Positions 18,218 to 28,297 of a DNA stretch of 64,000 nucleotides are shown in pieces. Under the pieces are notes generated by a model that saw only the letters and a program-made list of their open reading frames with translations, made no database searches and was not told the DNA's origin. The DNA is from JANPCX01 sp050916095. GTDB lineage: Bacteria > Pseudomonadota > Gammaproteobacteria > Burkholderiales > Burkholderiaceae_C. The stretch lies in assembly GCA_050916095.1 (NCBI GenBank), contig CP050901.1, positions 3,410,001 through 3,474,000 of the forward strand, in the 5' to 3' direction. Within the stretch, counting starts at the first letter, position 1. Each line of letters starts with the position of its first letter. Made by a program: the position numbers and the translations under genes.

Positions 18218-18381
18218 CTAGTACTGCGACTCTGAAATAACGGAACAAATGAAAGCGGTGAATTCGTGCCGATGGCAAGGCGCAAACCGCAGCGATACCG
18301 GGGTATCGCGAGGATTTGCAACGCCGCCATCGGTGCGAAGGCACGCTTTCATGTTTTGTTATTTCAGAGTCGCAGTACTAG
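18218..18381. mobile_element. 164-bp foldback element (MITE-like)
   Basis: The outer 24 bp (18218-18241, starting CTAGTACTGCGACTCTG) are a perfect inverted copy of 18358-18381. The similarity continues inward with a few mismatches to a central GCGATACC/GGTATCGC stem, so nearly the whole element can fold as one hairpin. It contains no gene. It sits between the convergent fbpB and an 83-aa protein gene and abuts the partial 12.4-kb repeat. Confidence 0.85.
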
Positions 18382-18470
18382 TGAAATATCCGGGTTAGGC
18401 CGCCGGGGGCGCAGCAACGATTGTGCGAATGATCGCCACCGAGCCCGGCAGACATTCATTGCGCGAGACT

Positions 18471-18722
18471 TTATGCGGCAGTTTTTTCCTTGGCCATCGC
18501 ACGGCCAGCATCGGTTGGACTGATCAGTCGAACCTGCACATCCCTTTGCAAGGCGGTGCACAAATTACCGCGCACCACATGCTCGGTGAATTGCCAGGCA
18601 TCTGGTTGCGATGGCTGCAAGTCGCTGTCCCAGAAGGCATGAATGGCGGCGTCTGGGTCAGCCGCTTCTACTTCCATAGACACAAAACCGGTGACCGGCA
18701 TGGTGACCAAAAATCGAGCCAT
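18471..18722 (-). CDS. Small hypothetical protein
   Basis: 83 aa and not recognised. It begins M-A-R-F-L-V-T-M-P-V-T-G-F and has no signal peptide or membrane segment, so it is probably a small cytoplasmic alpha/beta protein. ATG 18722 is preceded by GGAGGGAG at good spacing, which supports it as a real gene; the frame open to 18797 is not needed. It stands alone, convergent with fbpB and separated from the Kef genes by a tandem repeat. Confidence 0.65.
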   Translation of the reverse strand: MARFLVTMPVTGFVSMEVEAADPDAAIHAFWDSDLQPSQPDAWQFTEHVVRGNLCTALQRDVQVRLISPTDAGRAMAKEKTAA

Positions 18723-18935
18723 TAAATTCTCCCTCCCTGCTGTCGAGTTGTATTGGCGCACGAACCTGAGAACGCCAGGGAGAAAGACTACCGACATCCA
18801 GCCGAGCTACACCATGCGATGGACCGCCAAAAAGACCAGCGGTTGATGTGGAACGATGAGCGTTGGAACCAAGGAATCTCTACACAGCCATCACCTCATG
18901 GCGCTAAACGGTGGTATTGACGTTTTCAACACTCT

Positions 18936-19176
18936 CAAGAAAACGCCGGGCCGTTCCCAAGTTTTCTTGACCCCCTCGGGGGGCCTGGCGCAAAGCGACA
19001 GGTCTGGGGGCGCTCATGAGAAACGCCGGGCCGCCCCCAAGTTTTCTCATCCCCCTCGGGGGGCCTGGCGCAAAGCAACAGGTCTGGGGGCGCTCATGAG
19101 AAAACGCCGGGCCGCTCCCAAGTTTTCTCATCCCCCTCGGGGGGCCTGGCGCGAAGCGACAGGTCTGGGGGCGCTC
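18936..19176. repeat. Tandem repeat, three copies of about 80 bp
   Basis: Three near-identical units, period 80-81 bp, each contain AAACGCCGGGCCG, a G-T-T-T-T-C-T arm pairing with GAGAAAAC, the palindrome CCCCCTCGGGGG and GGTCTGGGGGCGCTCA. The unit starts are near 18941, 19021 and 19102. It lies just beyond the 3' end of the Kef antiporter gene, and the hairpin may stop transcription. The same family occurs inverted at 54076-54342. The remainder of the 18723-19181 gap shows nothing. Confidence 0.9.
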
Positions 19177-19181
19177 AATAA

Positions 19182-21017
19182 TCAGTCAGATAAATCGGGT
19201 TTGTCTCCCGCCCACCCCGCTTGGTGCCGTTTCTTTGCGTGGGCCTTCCGCTCCTGTGCAAACAAACTCTCTAACTGCTGGCGTCCTTGTTTCACTGCGG
19301 CGATCAAACGTGCTTCATCTTGGCGGTGCGGTGCCATCAGCTCCAACTGCTCTATGGTGTGGCGACGAAACCGCATGGCCAAGTTACGCGCCGCATGGCG
19401 CTCCCAGCCCAGAAGCTCCAGGGCGCTGCGGCCTGTCATCAACGCGGAATCCAAGGTTTCGCGCTCGACGCAGTTGACCCCTTGTTCGCGTAAATCAAAG
19501 TAGTGCTGCACATTACGCGCACGGGCTACAACTTGCAGGCGAGGAAAGTGCTCACGCACCAGTTTGGCAACCTCCACACTTTGCGCAACATCGTCAATTG
19601 CCAGCACCAGAACGCGGGCCTCGGCTGCGCCGGCGGTGCGCATCAAGTCCAAGCGGGTGGCGTCACCATAAAAAACACGCCAGCCCCATTTGCGCAGGGC
19701 TTCAATCGCTTCGGCGTCATGGTCGAGCACCGTGGGGGTGATGCCGTTGGCGTAGAGCAAGCGGCCCACAATTTGGCCGTAGCGGCCGAAGCCCGCAATG
19801 ATGACGGCGTTGTTCTGCGGCTCGTCAATCTCCTTCATGGTGGGGCCGCTTGCGCCACTCAGGCGCGGTATCCACCAGCGGTCGGCCAAGACCAAGAGCA
19901 AGGGTGTGAGCAACATGGACAAGGCCACAGCCGCCACCAGGAAGGAGGCCGCCGCCCCGTTGATCACCTGGGCTTGGGTGGCCGTTTGGAACACCACAAA
20001 ACCGAACTCGCCGCCCTGGGCCAAAAGCAATACAAACACCGGGCGCTCGGGTTTGGGCAGCTTCATGCAGGCGGCCATGCCCCAGAGCACGGCGGCTTTG
20101 AGCAACAAGAAACCGAACACCACGAGCGCGATCCACAGCGGGTGCTGCATCACCACGGCAAAGTCGATGCTCATGCCAACGGCAATGAAAAAGAGGCCCA
20201 GCAACAAGCCCTTGAAGGGCTCGATGTCGGTCTCCAGCTCGCGGCGGTATTCGCTTTCGGCGAGCAGTACGCCCGCCAGAAAAGCGCCGAGGGCCATGGA
20301 CAAACCCACGCTTTGCATCAGCGCGGCGGTGGCCACTACCAGCAAGAGAGCGGCAGCGGTGAAGATCTCCGGCGTATCGCTGCGCGCTATCCAGCGCAGT
20401 GCCGGGCGCAATAACAAACGCCCGCCCAAGACGATGGCAACGATGACGGCCAGCGCTTTGGTCGCCCCCCACCAACCACCGCCGCTGGCGTGCACGTCAC
20501 TGACTGCCAACAGTGGCAGCAGAGCAAGGATGGGAATGGCGGCCACGTCTTGCAACAGCGCCACACTCAGCACACTTTGTCCCGACGACGTGGCCATCAG
20601 GTTGCGCTCGTTCAGCACACCCAAACCAATCGCCGTGGACGACATGGCCAAACCCAGGGCCGCCGCCAGGGCCAGTCGCCAGTCCAAACCCCAGACCACA
20701 GCGATCAGACCCATCAGCGCCGCGGAACCGAAGAGCTGCACACTGCCCCAGCCAAAGATGGGTTTACGCAGCGCCCACAAGCGACGCGGCTCCAGCTCCA
20801 GGCCCACCAAGAACAGCATCAACACCACACCGAACTCCGCAAAGTGCAGCATTTGTTCGGGATCGGTGACGAGTTTCAAACCCCAGGGGCCAATGGCGAT
20901 GCCTGCTGCGAGGTAACCGATGATGGCACCCAGGCCCGAGGCTTTGGCCAAGGGCACGGCCACCACAGCGGCGGCGAGGTAGACGAGGGTGGTAATCAAC
21001 CAGGAAGAATGTTCCAT
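19182..21017 (-). CDS. Glutathione-regulated-type K+/H+ antiporter (KefB/KefC family)
   Basis: 611 aa. About 12 membrane segments (CPA2 family) occupy residues 1-385, and a cytoplasmic RCK/TrkA-N domain starts at I-I-A-G-F-G-R-Y-G-Q (about residue 412). In Kef systems this domain binds NAD(H)/glutathione to gate K+ efflux during electrophile stress. The start ATG at 21017 shares one base with the TGA of the flavoprotein gene upstream, the expected partner order. The gene ends beside the tandem repeat at 18.9 kb. Discrimination between KefB and KefC is not possible from sequence alone. Confidence 0.93.
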   Translation of the reverse strand: MEHSSWLITTLVYLAAAVVAVPLAKASGLGAIIGYLAAGIAIGPWGLKLVTDPEQMLHFAEFGVVLMLFLVGLELEPRRLWALRKPIFGWGSVQLFGSAALMGLIAVVWGLDWRLALAAALGLAMSSTAIGLGVLNERNLMATSSGQSVLSVALLQDVAAIPILALLPLLAVSDVHASGGGWWGATKALAVIVAIVLGGRLLLRPALRWIARSDTPEIFTAAALLLVVATAALMQSVGLSMALGAFLAGVLLAESEYRRELETDIEPFKGLLLGLFFIAVGMSIDFAVVMQHPLWIALVVFGFLLLKAAVLWGMAACMKLPKPERPVFVLLLAQGGEFGFVVFQTATQAQVINGAAASFLVAAVALSMLLTPLLLVLADRWWIPRLSGASGPTMKEIDEPQNNAVIIAGFGRYGQIVGRLLYANGITPTVLDHDAEAIEALRKWGWRVFYGDATRLDLMRTAGAAEARVLVLAIDDVAQSVEVAKLVREHFPRLQVVARARNVQHYFDLREQGVNCVERETLDSALMTGRSALELLGWERHAARNLAMRFRRHTIEQLELMAPHRQDEARLIAAVKQGRQQLESLFAQERKAHAKKRHQAGWAGDKPDLSD

Positions 21018-21676
21018 CACGCGGCCCTCCCTGCAGTGGCTGCCTGGGGACGGGCGCTCGTGGGAACTTCGCAGCTCACACACTCGGGCAGGTCGGTCAA
21101 CTCAGGCCACTCGGGATAGCGGCCCAGTTGCTGGGCATACCGAACGGCGGTTTGTTCGATGTCGGCATCGCTTGCACGTTGTGCGCCATGAAAAACCAGG
21201 GGCGGCAGAAAACGCATGCCGCACAAGGCAGCGGTTTGGTCATAAGGTGGCAAAAAAGCATCAAAAAAATAGCGGTTGTAGCTGGCGGGTGAGTAGGAAT
21301 CTTCTGGCCCCCCGGTGCTGGCCACCAGCCACAAGTCCTTGCCCTTCAAGGCTTCGCCGCCAGCGCCATAGGCCCAACCAAAGGTGAGCACCTCGTCCAC
21401 CCAAAGTTTCATCAAGGGCGGCATGTGGTACCAGTGAATGGGGTGCTGCCAAACCACCAGCCTGGCTTGGGCGAGCAGACGCTGCTCCGCGGCCACGTCC
21501 ACCAGATAGTCGGGGTACAGGGCATAGAGGTCGCGCACCAGAACCCTTTCTCCCTGGGCAGTGGCAGCACGCATCAACGCCTTGTTGGCGCGAGAGTGGG
21601 CCAGGTCGGGATGGGCCACCAGCACCAGAATTTCCGGTGCTGGGGTGGATGTGGTTTGTGAAACAGCGGATGTCAT
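21017..21676 (-). CDS. NAD(P)H-dependent oxidoreductase, Kef ancillary protein
   Basis: 219 aa flavodoxin-like fold of the KefF/KefG/NQO1 family. The motifs V-A-H-P-D (residues 20-24), W-Q-H-P-I-H-W-Y and A-S-T-G-G-P-E are typical. Such proteins bind the antiporter and are needed for full activity; some also reduce quinones. The coupling with the downstream Kef gene (overlapping stop and start) supports this role. ATG 21674-21676 is used. The last 20 residues are Ala-rich and not conserved in the family. Confidence 0.9.
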   Translation of the reverse strand: MTSAVSQTTSTPAPEILVLVAHPDLAHSRANKALMRAATAQGERVLVRDLYALYPDYLVDVAAEQRLLAQARLVVWQHPIHWYHMPPLMKLWVDEVLTFGWAYGAGGEALKGKDLWLVASTGGPEDSYSPASYNRYFFDAFLPPYDQTAALCGMRFLPPLVFHGAQRASDADIEQTAVRYAQQLGRYPEWPELTDLPECVSCEVPTSARPQAATAGRAA

Positions 21677-21795
21677 GACAGCGTGAGGAATGTGTGAAAC
21701 CGCAAGATTAGCGGGTGATTACCGGTGATTTCCGGATCGCCAGAACCCGGCGCGACAGACATAATGCCTTGGTAATTCATGAATTGAGCACTCAC

Positions 21796-24072
21796 ATGCC
21801 TGCTCGCCCCGCCATTGCGCCACAGTTTCAACGTTTTGTTGACGATGAGTTGTCGCGCAGCGGCGCGCTGATTGACGCCATTGCCACGGGTACCGTCGAA
21901 CAGCTGCGCCAACCACGTGAAGGCATGTTGTCACCCCAGGAACGGCAGCACTACTTTGAACTGATCGACCACCTGCGGCAGCGCCACGGCTTGCTGCGAG
22001 ACAGTTTTGTCGACACCCTGGCCCAGTTGGTTCGCGGTGATCTGCAAGAACGCGACAGTGGGGCAAACAGCGCCGCCACTTTCGATTTCGGCGACTTTGG
22101 TGGCACCCTCACCTTGATGGACGAAGGCCAGGTGGAGGCGGACATTGAAATCTCCCGTGCTGCATTGCTCATCGATGGCACGGCAGAGTGGGAGCTGCGC
22201 GAGCTGCAATCCTTTACCTCCACACTGAACGGCCAGCAACACGTCACGCCGGAGTCCAACCCGTTTCGACCAGTTTTTTATGCGCGTGCACTGTGGCACG
22301 GCGCTTGTGCTGTGACCTCGGCCCCGGTTCAACGCAGCATTTTTCTGCGACTGGCGGCGGGCGTGGCCTCGGGTTTACTCAAAAAAGCTTGGGCGGCCGC
22401 GTCCAGCCGAATCGAAGCCTCGGGCATCACCCCCAGCATGTACCGCACGGTGGTGCTCACTGCCAGCAACTTGGGGGGCGGTCGGGCAGCACCCAAAGGT
22501 GGGGTGGGCTCCAGCGGGTCGGTGGAGCCGGCCTTGCCAAGCCTGGCCGCAGTGCCAGCCACCTTGGGCTCGGCACGCGAGCAACTCAATCGCCGACATC
22601 GGCCAATCAAAGGGGACTCAGCATTCGACAACGAGTTAGGACTGCCAGACTTGCCGCGCTCAGGTTTCACGCCCGGACCCGAGTTTGAACGAGTCTTGCT
22701 GCATTTGGAAAAATTGCTGGCGCAACTGCCAGCCCTGACCGAAAGCGGTGCCTTGCACAGTGAACTCACCGCGCCTCGTTTGCGCGACCACCAGCAAGCG
22801 CTCACCGCAGCCACCAGCGACCGCAACGCCCAGCAAGTGATCGAGCTGATGACGCGCTTTTTCGAGGTGGTGCTGTCCGACACCCAAGTTCATGCCGCTT
22901 GCCGCCCGTTGCTGATCAAATTGCAGTCGTCTGCACTGCAAGTTGCGCTGAACGACCCCAACATGATGGCCGACCACCATCACGCTGAGTGGCTGTTCAT
23001 GGATCAGCTCAGCGAAGCTTTTGCGCTGTATTTTCATCCGGGTGATCCGCGACTCATGTCGCTATAAGCCTTTGCCGACGAGTTGGTGCAAGAAGTTGTA
23101 GCCAGCAGCACCCACGATATGTGGCTTTACCGGCGCGCACTCACGCGGCTGACCAGCCACATTCAAAGCGCCCGCGACGCAGAGTTGGCGGCAGCACAAA
23201 GCCATGTGGATGAGCTGCTGTTGGTTGAAAAACGTGACCACTTGCAGCGCCAAATCTCTCAGCGCCTGGTAGATCAAATGGTGCCCTTGCGCGTGAGCCC
23301 GGGGGTGCGCCGTTTTGTATCGGGTGAATGGGCCAGGGTGCTGGCGCACGCCATCTTGCGCCATGGCGAGCAATCGGAAACCACGGTTTCTTATATGAAA
23401 GCCGTGGACGACTTGCTTTGGAGCCTGAACCCACCGGATCACCCCCAAAGCCGCCAGCGTCTCTTGAACCTGCTGCCCACCTTGCTGCACCGACTGCGCA
23501 CAGGCATGAGCTTGATTGCACTGCCGGCCAGCGAACAAGAACAAGTCATGAACGAACTCATGACCCTGCACACCGAGGCGCTGCGGCCTGGGGGCAAGGG
23601 TGGTGGTGGCGTGGTGGGTGTGGCACCCACCTCAGCGGCTTCACCCGTCTCCAAAGCGGCCACACCGGAACAAATCGTTCAGATGATGCGCGACGAGCCT
23701 GCGCCGTCTGAACGGCTGGGACCGTCCTTTGCAGACTCACTCATCGAGCTGGCGTCGATGGACACGGTGCCCGCAGAGTTGCTGGACACCCACCCACCCG
23801 GCGAAGACAGCGACTTCTCGTCCCCGGTGGACGCCATGCGTGCCGGCCACCGCGCTCGGCTCTTTTTGCGGGGCCGCTGGAGCCGCGTGCAATTGCTGTG
23901 GCGCAGCCCCAAAGGCGGCTACTTTTTGTTTGCTGGCGAAGCCCCCGGCCGCACCCACTCGATCACGCAAGCAGCACTGGAGCGGCTCAGTGGAGAAAAG
24001 CTGCTGCTGCCGCTGGAGGAACAGGTGCTGTCGCAGCGCGCACTCAAAGCGGTCATCCACGAATTGGCCTGA
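21796..24072 (+). pseudogene. DUF1631 family gene interrupted by in-frame TAA
   Basis: The frame from ATG 21796 is open to a TAA at 23065-23067 and continues in the same frame to 24072 with uninterrupted family-like sequence, 758 codons in all. The first part (423 aa) has the N-terminal DUF1631 region and a Pro/Ser-rich linker; the second (after residue 424) starts A-F-A-D-E-L-V-Q-E-V-V and includes a C-terminal PilZ-like stretch R-A-R-L-F-L-R-G-R-W. A single nonsense change, for example CAA to TAA, explains the break. It may be a pseudogene, produce two proteins from a restart at 23083, or be a sequencing error. The family's function is unclear. It is divergent from the Kef pair. Confidence 0.75.
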
Positions 24073-24153
24073 CCCGGGCAAGCGGCACCACAGGCGACCT
24101 CTATGGGACGCCTTTGCTACACCATGTGTGTGTCGCCCCCACGGCCCATCAGA

Positions 24154-25623
24154 TCACCAAGTCTTGGTCATGATTTGCCCAGCCTGAGTCCAGCGAAGCT
24201 CGTGCCCCAAGGTTTCAAAATTCACAGTCAATGCCGCCTCGTTCTGAGCGTGGCGCCATGACAAGACAAGTGTGGCGTCATCACACGGGGCCAACGTGAA
24301 CTCGCCTGCAAATGCCGGATGCGTGTTGCGAAACTCAATCAAGGCCAACAACTGTTGAACCACCCGACGCTGCACCTGCTGCTGCACCTGCGCAGCGGTG
24401 TAGTGGCTGCGGTTGATGTCGCGTCCCACGCGCGTGCGGCGCAGCAGCGCCATGTCGTTGTGCCCGGCCAGCAAACCCACGTAGTACACCTGCGGAATGC
24501 CCGGCATGAAAAACTGAATGGCACGGGCCATCAGGTATTGCTGGTCGTTGCGGGCCAGCGCATCGTAAAAGGTGCAATTGACCTGGTACAGATCCAGGTT
24601 GGAAGCCGCAGCCCCCGTGGCTTCGCGGCTTTGACCGCCGCTGTTGCGGTGAATGACCTCCACCATCTCGTCCAACTCTGCTGATGGAACCAAACCGGGT
24701 CGGGCGACACGGTCACTCGCATCAGCGCCAATGTCGATGATGCCGATGCCATCGTGGGTGTCGAGCACATTCAGCGCATTGCGTGGTCGTATCTGCGCCC
24801 ACTGTTTGAGGTAACGCGCTGTTTTGAAGAAAAACGCGTGCAACACCAAAGGAGGCAAGGCAAAGTCGTAAACCCAGTCCACCTGTTTGGCGATTTCAAT
24901 TTGTTTTTGGTAGTGGGAATGAATTTCAACCAGCACTTCCAAATTCAAAGACCGAGCCAGACCAGAGAATTCCTCGATGAAGGCAAAGGTCTCGGGCATC
25001 ATGAAACCACTGGCACCGGCCTTCTTGATGGCGTAACCCACCGCGTCCAGACGAATCATCTTGACGCCACTGGCTGACAACAGTTTCAGAATGGCTTGCA
25101 AATAGGCTTGGCCTTGCGGATGCAGGACATCAATGTCCACCTGCTGGGGCGTGAACGTGGTCCACAACAAACGCCGCTCACCGTTGGCCAAGGTGGTGGC
25201 CGTCAAAGGCAAACCCGGACGTGGGCGGTACAGGGCCAGCAAGTCTTTCTCCGACGCCCCTTCAGGGAACACAGATGAGAAGGTCAAGAACAGACCTTTG
25301 TGTTTCGACTCCGCGCCGACTTTGGAAAAGTCTTGAAACTGGGGGGAGTCACACGACATGTGGTTGACGATGACATCGGCCATCAGCTCCCAGTCTCGTG
25401 ACAGCGCGGAGACATCGTCCCACTCACCCAAGCGCGGATCAACACGCAAATGATCGATGGGATCAAAACCCGCGTCTGCACCATCAATCGGAAAGTAGAA
25501 CGGCAACAGATGCAAGCCCGAAAACGCACCGGGAAAACTTTCACGCAGCAGGTTGCCCAAGGTCTGCAGTCCACCGCCACCCAAGCGGTCGACATAGGTG
25601 ATGAGTTGAACTTGGTTCTTCAT
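24154..25623 (-). CDS. Sucrose phosphorylase (GH13 subfamily 18)
   Basis: 489 aa, the usual length. It converts sucrose and phosphate to alpha-glucose 1-phosphate and fructose in the cytoplasm. The nucleophile is D193 in R-L-D-A-V-G-Y, the acid/base E233 in L-V-E-I-H-S-H and the stabiliser D291 in D-T-H-D-G-I-G, one position off the Bifidobacterium enzyme (192/232/290). The N-terminus N-Q-V-Q-L-I-T-Y-V-D-R is also family-typical. Its neighbours (MFS carrier, fructokinase, LacI regulator) support sucrose as substrate. Confidence 0.95.
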   Translation of the reverse strand: MKNQVQLITYVDRLGGGGLQTLGNLLRESFPGAFSGLHLLPFYFPIDGADAGFDPIDHLRVDPRLGEWDDVSALSRDWELMADVIVNHMSCDSPQFQDFSKVGAESKHKGLFLTFSSVFPEGASEKDLLALYRPRPGLPLTATTLANGERRLLWTTFTPQQVDIDVLHPQGQAYLQAILKLLSASGVKMIRLDAVGYAIKKAGASGFMMPETFAFIEEFSGLARSLNLEVLVEIHSHYQKQIEIAKQVDWVYDFALPPLVLHAFFFKTARYLKQWAQIRPRNALNVLDTHDGIGIIDIGADASDRVARPGLVPSAELDEMVEVIHRNSGGQSREATGAAASNLDLYQVNCTFYDALARNDQQYLMARAIQFFMPGIPQVYYVGLLAGHNDMALLRRTRVGRDINRSHYTAAQVQQQVQRRVVQQLLALIEFRNTHPAFAGEFTLAPCDDATLVLSWRHAQNEAALTVNFETLGHELRWTQAGQIMTKTW

Positions 25624-25683
25624 AGGTCGTGGGAAAGGGTCAGTCAGCGCAGTAAATTGGGGAAGAACAAGGCGTGGTTCGTT

Positions 25684-27006
25684 TCACGACTGGGCGGTCA
25701 AACGTTTTGGCTCCCGTGCCACCTTCACGAAGAGCACGGCCACAGCCGCACACAGCAGCAGCACTGCGGCTAAACGAATCACGTTGTCGGGTTGACCACC
25801 GAGCAGACTTTTGTAGAACAGCGGCAAGGTCACACCCTGAATCAACATGGGGATGACGATGAACATGTTGAAGATGCCCATGTACACCCCGGCTCGCTCA
25901 GGCGGGATGCTGCCCGCCAACATCACATAGGGGTTGCCCATGATGCTGGCCCAGGCCAGGCCCACACCCAACATGGGCAAAAACAGCAGCGCCTTGTCCT
26001 GAATCATCGGAATGCACCACATGCCCATGCTGGCGGCAACCAGGCACAGTGCATGCATCGGCTTGGGGCCGATGCGGCGTACCACGGGCACCATGGCAAA
26101 GGCAGCAATGAAAGCGACAAAGTTGTAGAAGCCGCCAATTTGGCCGTTGAGCAAACCAGCGTCGCGAAAGCCCTGGGACGTGGCGTCGCTGGTGGCGAAC
26201 ATTGTTTTTGCCAAACACGGCACGATGTAAATCCAGTAGCACATCATTCCGTACCACTGAAAGAGTGCCATCCACCACAGGCGGCGCATGGTGGGTGGCA
26301 TGGTTTTGGCCGCATCCCAAATTTCAGCCAATATCGCCCCCACTCCTTTGGGTTTGGCTTTCATGGCGGCCAATTCGTCGGCGTCCATCGGCAACTCTGG
26401 CACTTTGCGAATCGACCAGTACACCGTGGTGAAAGACAGCAGCGCACCCACCATGAAAGCGGCGATGGTGATTTGTGGAATGTGGTTACTGCCCACTGCG
26501 TCCTTGTTCATCCCCAACAGGACAAAAATCGTAGGGGCCAAATAGGCCAGTGTTTGAGCCAGGCCGGTGAATGCACTTTGGGTGAGATAACCCAGGGAGT
26601 GCTGGTCTTGGTTGAGCCTGTCACTCACATAGGCCCGGTAAGGCTCCATGGTCACGTTGTTGGCGGCATCCAGAATCCACAACAACCCGGCCGCAAACCA
26701 AAGCGCGGGACTGAACGGCATGATCAAGAGACCCAGGCTGCACAAGATGGCACCGATCAGAAAGTAAGGCGTCCGCCGCCCCCAACGGGAGGTGGTACGG
26801 TCGCTCATAGCCCCAACGATGGGTTGCACCAGCAAACCCGTCATCGGCCCGGCCAGCCACAGCAACGGCAAACTGGCTTCATTGGCGCCCAGGTACTGGT
26901 AGATCGGACTCATATTGCTTTGCTGCAAGCCAAAGCTGAACTGAATGCCGAAGAAGCCGACATTCATGTTGACGATCTGCCAGAAAGACAGGTGAGGTTT
27001 ATTCAT
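25684..27006 (-). CDS. MFS sugar transporter, sucrose/H+ symporter-like (SLC45/GPH-like)
   Basis: 440 aa with 12 predicted membrane segments. D-R-T-T-S-R-W-G-R-R-T-P after segment 2 is the characteristic loop of the sucrose-proton symporter branch (plant SUT, SLC45 and bacterial SuxC relatives). It should bring sucrose across the inner membrane. It lies 60 nt upstream of the sucrose phosphorylase gene on the same strand. ATG 27006 was chosen as it directly precedes the conserved N-terminal helix; the longer frame to 27120 enters the TPR gene. Confidence 0.9.
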   Translation of the reverse strand: MNKPHLSFWQIVNMNVGFFGIQFSFGLQQSNMSPIYQYLGANEASLPLLWLAGPMTGLLVQPIVGAMSDRTTSRWGRRTPYFLIGAILCSLGLLIMPFSPALWFAAGLLWILDAANNVTMEPYRAYVSDRLNQDQHSLGYLTQSAFTGLAQTLAYLAPTIFVLLGMNKDAVGSNHIPQITIAAFMVGALLSFTTVYWSIRKVPELPMDADELAAMKAKPKGVGAILAEIWDAAKTMPPTMRRLWWMALFQWYGMMCYWIYIVPCLAKTMFATSDATSQGFRDAGLLNGQIGGFYNFVAFIAAFAMVPVVRRIGPKPMHALCLVAASMGMWCIPMIQDKALLFLPMLGVGLAWASIMGNPYVMLAGSIPPERAGVYMGIFNMFIVIPMLIQGVTLPLFYKSLLGGQPDNVIRLAAVLLLCAAVAVLFVKVAREPKRLTAQS

Positions 27007-27055
27007 GGTGGGTCTCGGTAGGCGATGGCATCGCAATTGGTGACGCTGTCTCTTT

Positions 27056-28297
27056 TCAGTTTTTGCGCCGCAGGTGCAAGAGCCACAGCCTGGCCAAATC
27101 GGCCTGTCCCTCGGCTCCACCGACGGTTTTGAGTTGGGACTGTGCTTGGCTCACCTGACCCGCAGTGACCAGGGCCACCGCCCAGTGCAGGCTGACGTCT
27201 TGCGGGCGCTTCAGTTTGGGCTTTTTCATGCCCTGCTGCATCAAGGCCAAACCCTTGACATGCTGCCCGGCAAACACTTGGTTCAGTCCCAGAATCACCA
27301 GCGCATCGCCTTCTTTTGCGCCCGCTGCTTCAGCCTCTTGCGCTGTGAACTGATCCTGGGCCTCTTGGGCACGTTTGAGTACCAGCTCACGCAATCGCTG
27401 ATGGCGGGGTGCTTGGTCACCCACCCCCAAGAGACGCTCTGCAAAACCACGCTCCACCACCTTCACTGCCTCAGCGGGCAACCCGGCCTGCACAGCCAAT
27501 TGCGCCATTTCCATGAAATCGTTGGCCGTGGCCATGCCTCCAGTCGCCAGTTGCAAGCGGTAGGCATCTAAAGCCAAACGGTCGGAATAGCTGGGTTTGC
27601 GCTGCACGCGCGAGATCAGGTCGGCCCAATAGGCCTTCTTGGGGTAGTAGGCGACCAGCTTCTCCAGCGCTGCAACCAAGACGCCGGGGTCGTTCAATCG
27701 CTGGGCAGCATTGAGTAACAGGGTGAGCCGTTCTTCCGTGGGAATGCCGCCGGCTTTTTCGGTTGCCTGCAGCTCCTGTTGAAGTTCGCGCACCGTGCCG
27801 GCGTAGTCCCCTGTGAGGTACTGGCTTTGAATCAGCACGGCCCGCACGGACGCGCTGCTGCCCCCATCTTTGACATAACGCTGCCCAAAACTCAGGGCAC
27901 GCGCGTAGTCCTTGGCACGGTAAGCGCTGATGGCCAAGGACTCCAGCATGCGCTGCCTGTCCGTGGCGGACAGACGGCCTATGGCCTGCGCCGCTTCAAA
28001 GGACCGACTCGCGGTCTCCACGTCACCCAAACCCGAGGCGGCGGCCAGGCGCATGCGCTCCACCATGTACACCTCGTTGGCGGATTTTCCATTGACCGCG
28101 TCCGCATCACGAACCTTGGCCAGCGCTTCCTTGAACCGCTGTGATTTGATCAACTCTTGCGCAGCTTGCAGAGGCTTTCCCACCTCAGGGCGCAGACCAT
28201 CAGACTGCGCCATCGCGATCGCCGCCGCGCCCAGTCCCAGCAGCAGTACGAACGCTGCCCTGGCAAACCGAGCAGAATATTTCTCAAACAGATTCAT
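27056..28297 (-). CDS. Periplasmic TPR-repeat protein of the TonB/sucrose locus
   Basis: 413 aa. A signal peptide ends near residue 30 (A-I-A-M-A-Q), followed by helical repeats with TPR/SEL-like periodicity, for example A-K-D-Y-A-R-A-L-S-F-G-Q-R-Y. It should be a periplasmic scaffold. TPR proteins accompany ExbB-ExbD-TonB clusters in several proteobacteria, and a role in assembling this dedicated TonB motor is inference. Its ATG lies 14 nt inside the end of the fructokinase gene, indicating co-translation. Confidence 0.85.
   Translation of the reverse strand: MNLFEKYSARFARAAFVLLLGLGAAAIAMAQSDGLRPEVGKPLQAAQELIKSQRFKEALAKVRDADAVNGKSANEVYMVERMRLAAASGLGDVETASRSFEAAQAIGRLSATDRQRMLESLAISAYRAKDYARALSFGQRYVKDGGSSASVRAVLIQSQYLTGDYAGTVRELQQELQATEKAGGIPTEERLTLLLNAAQRLNDPGVLVAALEKLVAYYPKKAYWADLISRVQRKPSYSDRLALDAYRLQLATGGMATANDFMEMAQLAVQAGLPAEAVKVVERGFAERLLGVGDQAPRHQRLRELVLKRAQEAQDQFTAQEAEAAGAKEGDALVILGLNQVFAGQHVKGLALMQQGMKKPKLKRPQDVSLHWAVALVTAGQVSQAQSQLKTVGGAEGQADLARLWLLHLRRKN

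Noticed and set aside
18936..19176. CRISPR-like direct repeats
   Set aside because: Units are about 80 bp in direct contact with no unique spacers, and no cas genes are nearby.
18856..19503. 215-aa open frame across the tandem repeat
   Set aside because: Its repetitive part only reflects the DNA repeat and its end is antisense to the Kef gene.
27007..27055. Second sucrose operator in the MFS leader
   Set aside because: GATGGCATCGCAATTGG has only weak similarity to the palindrome at 34474.
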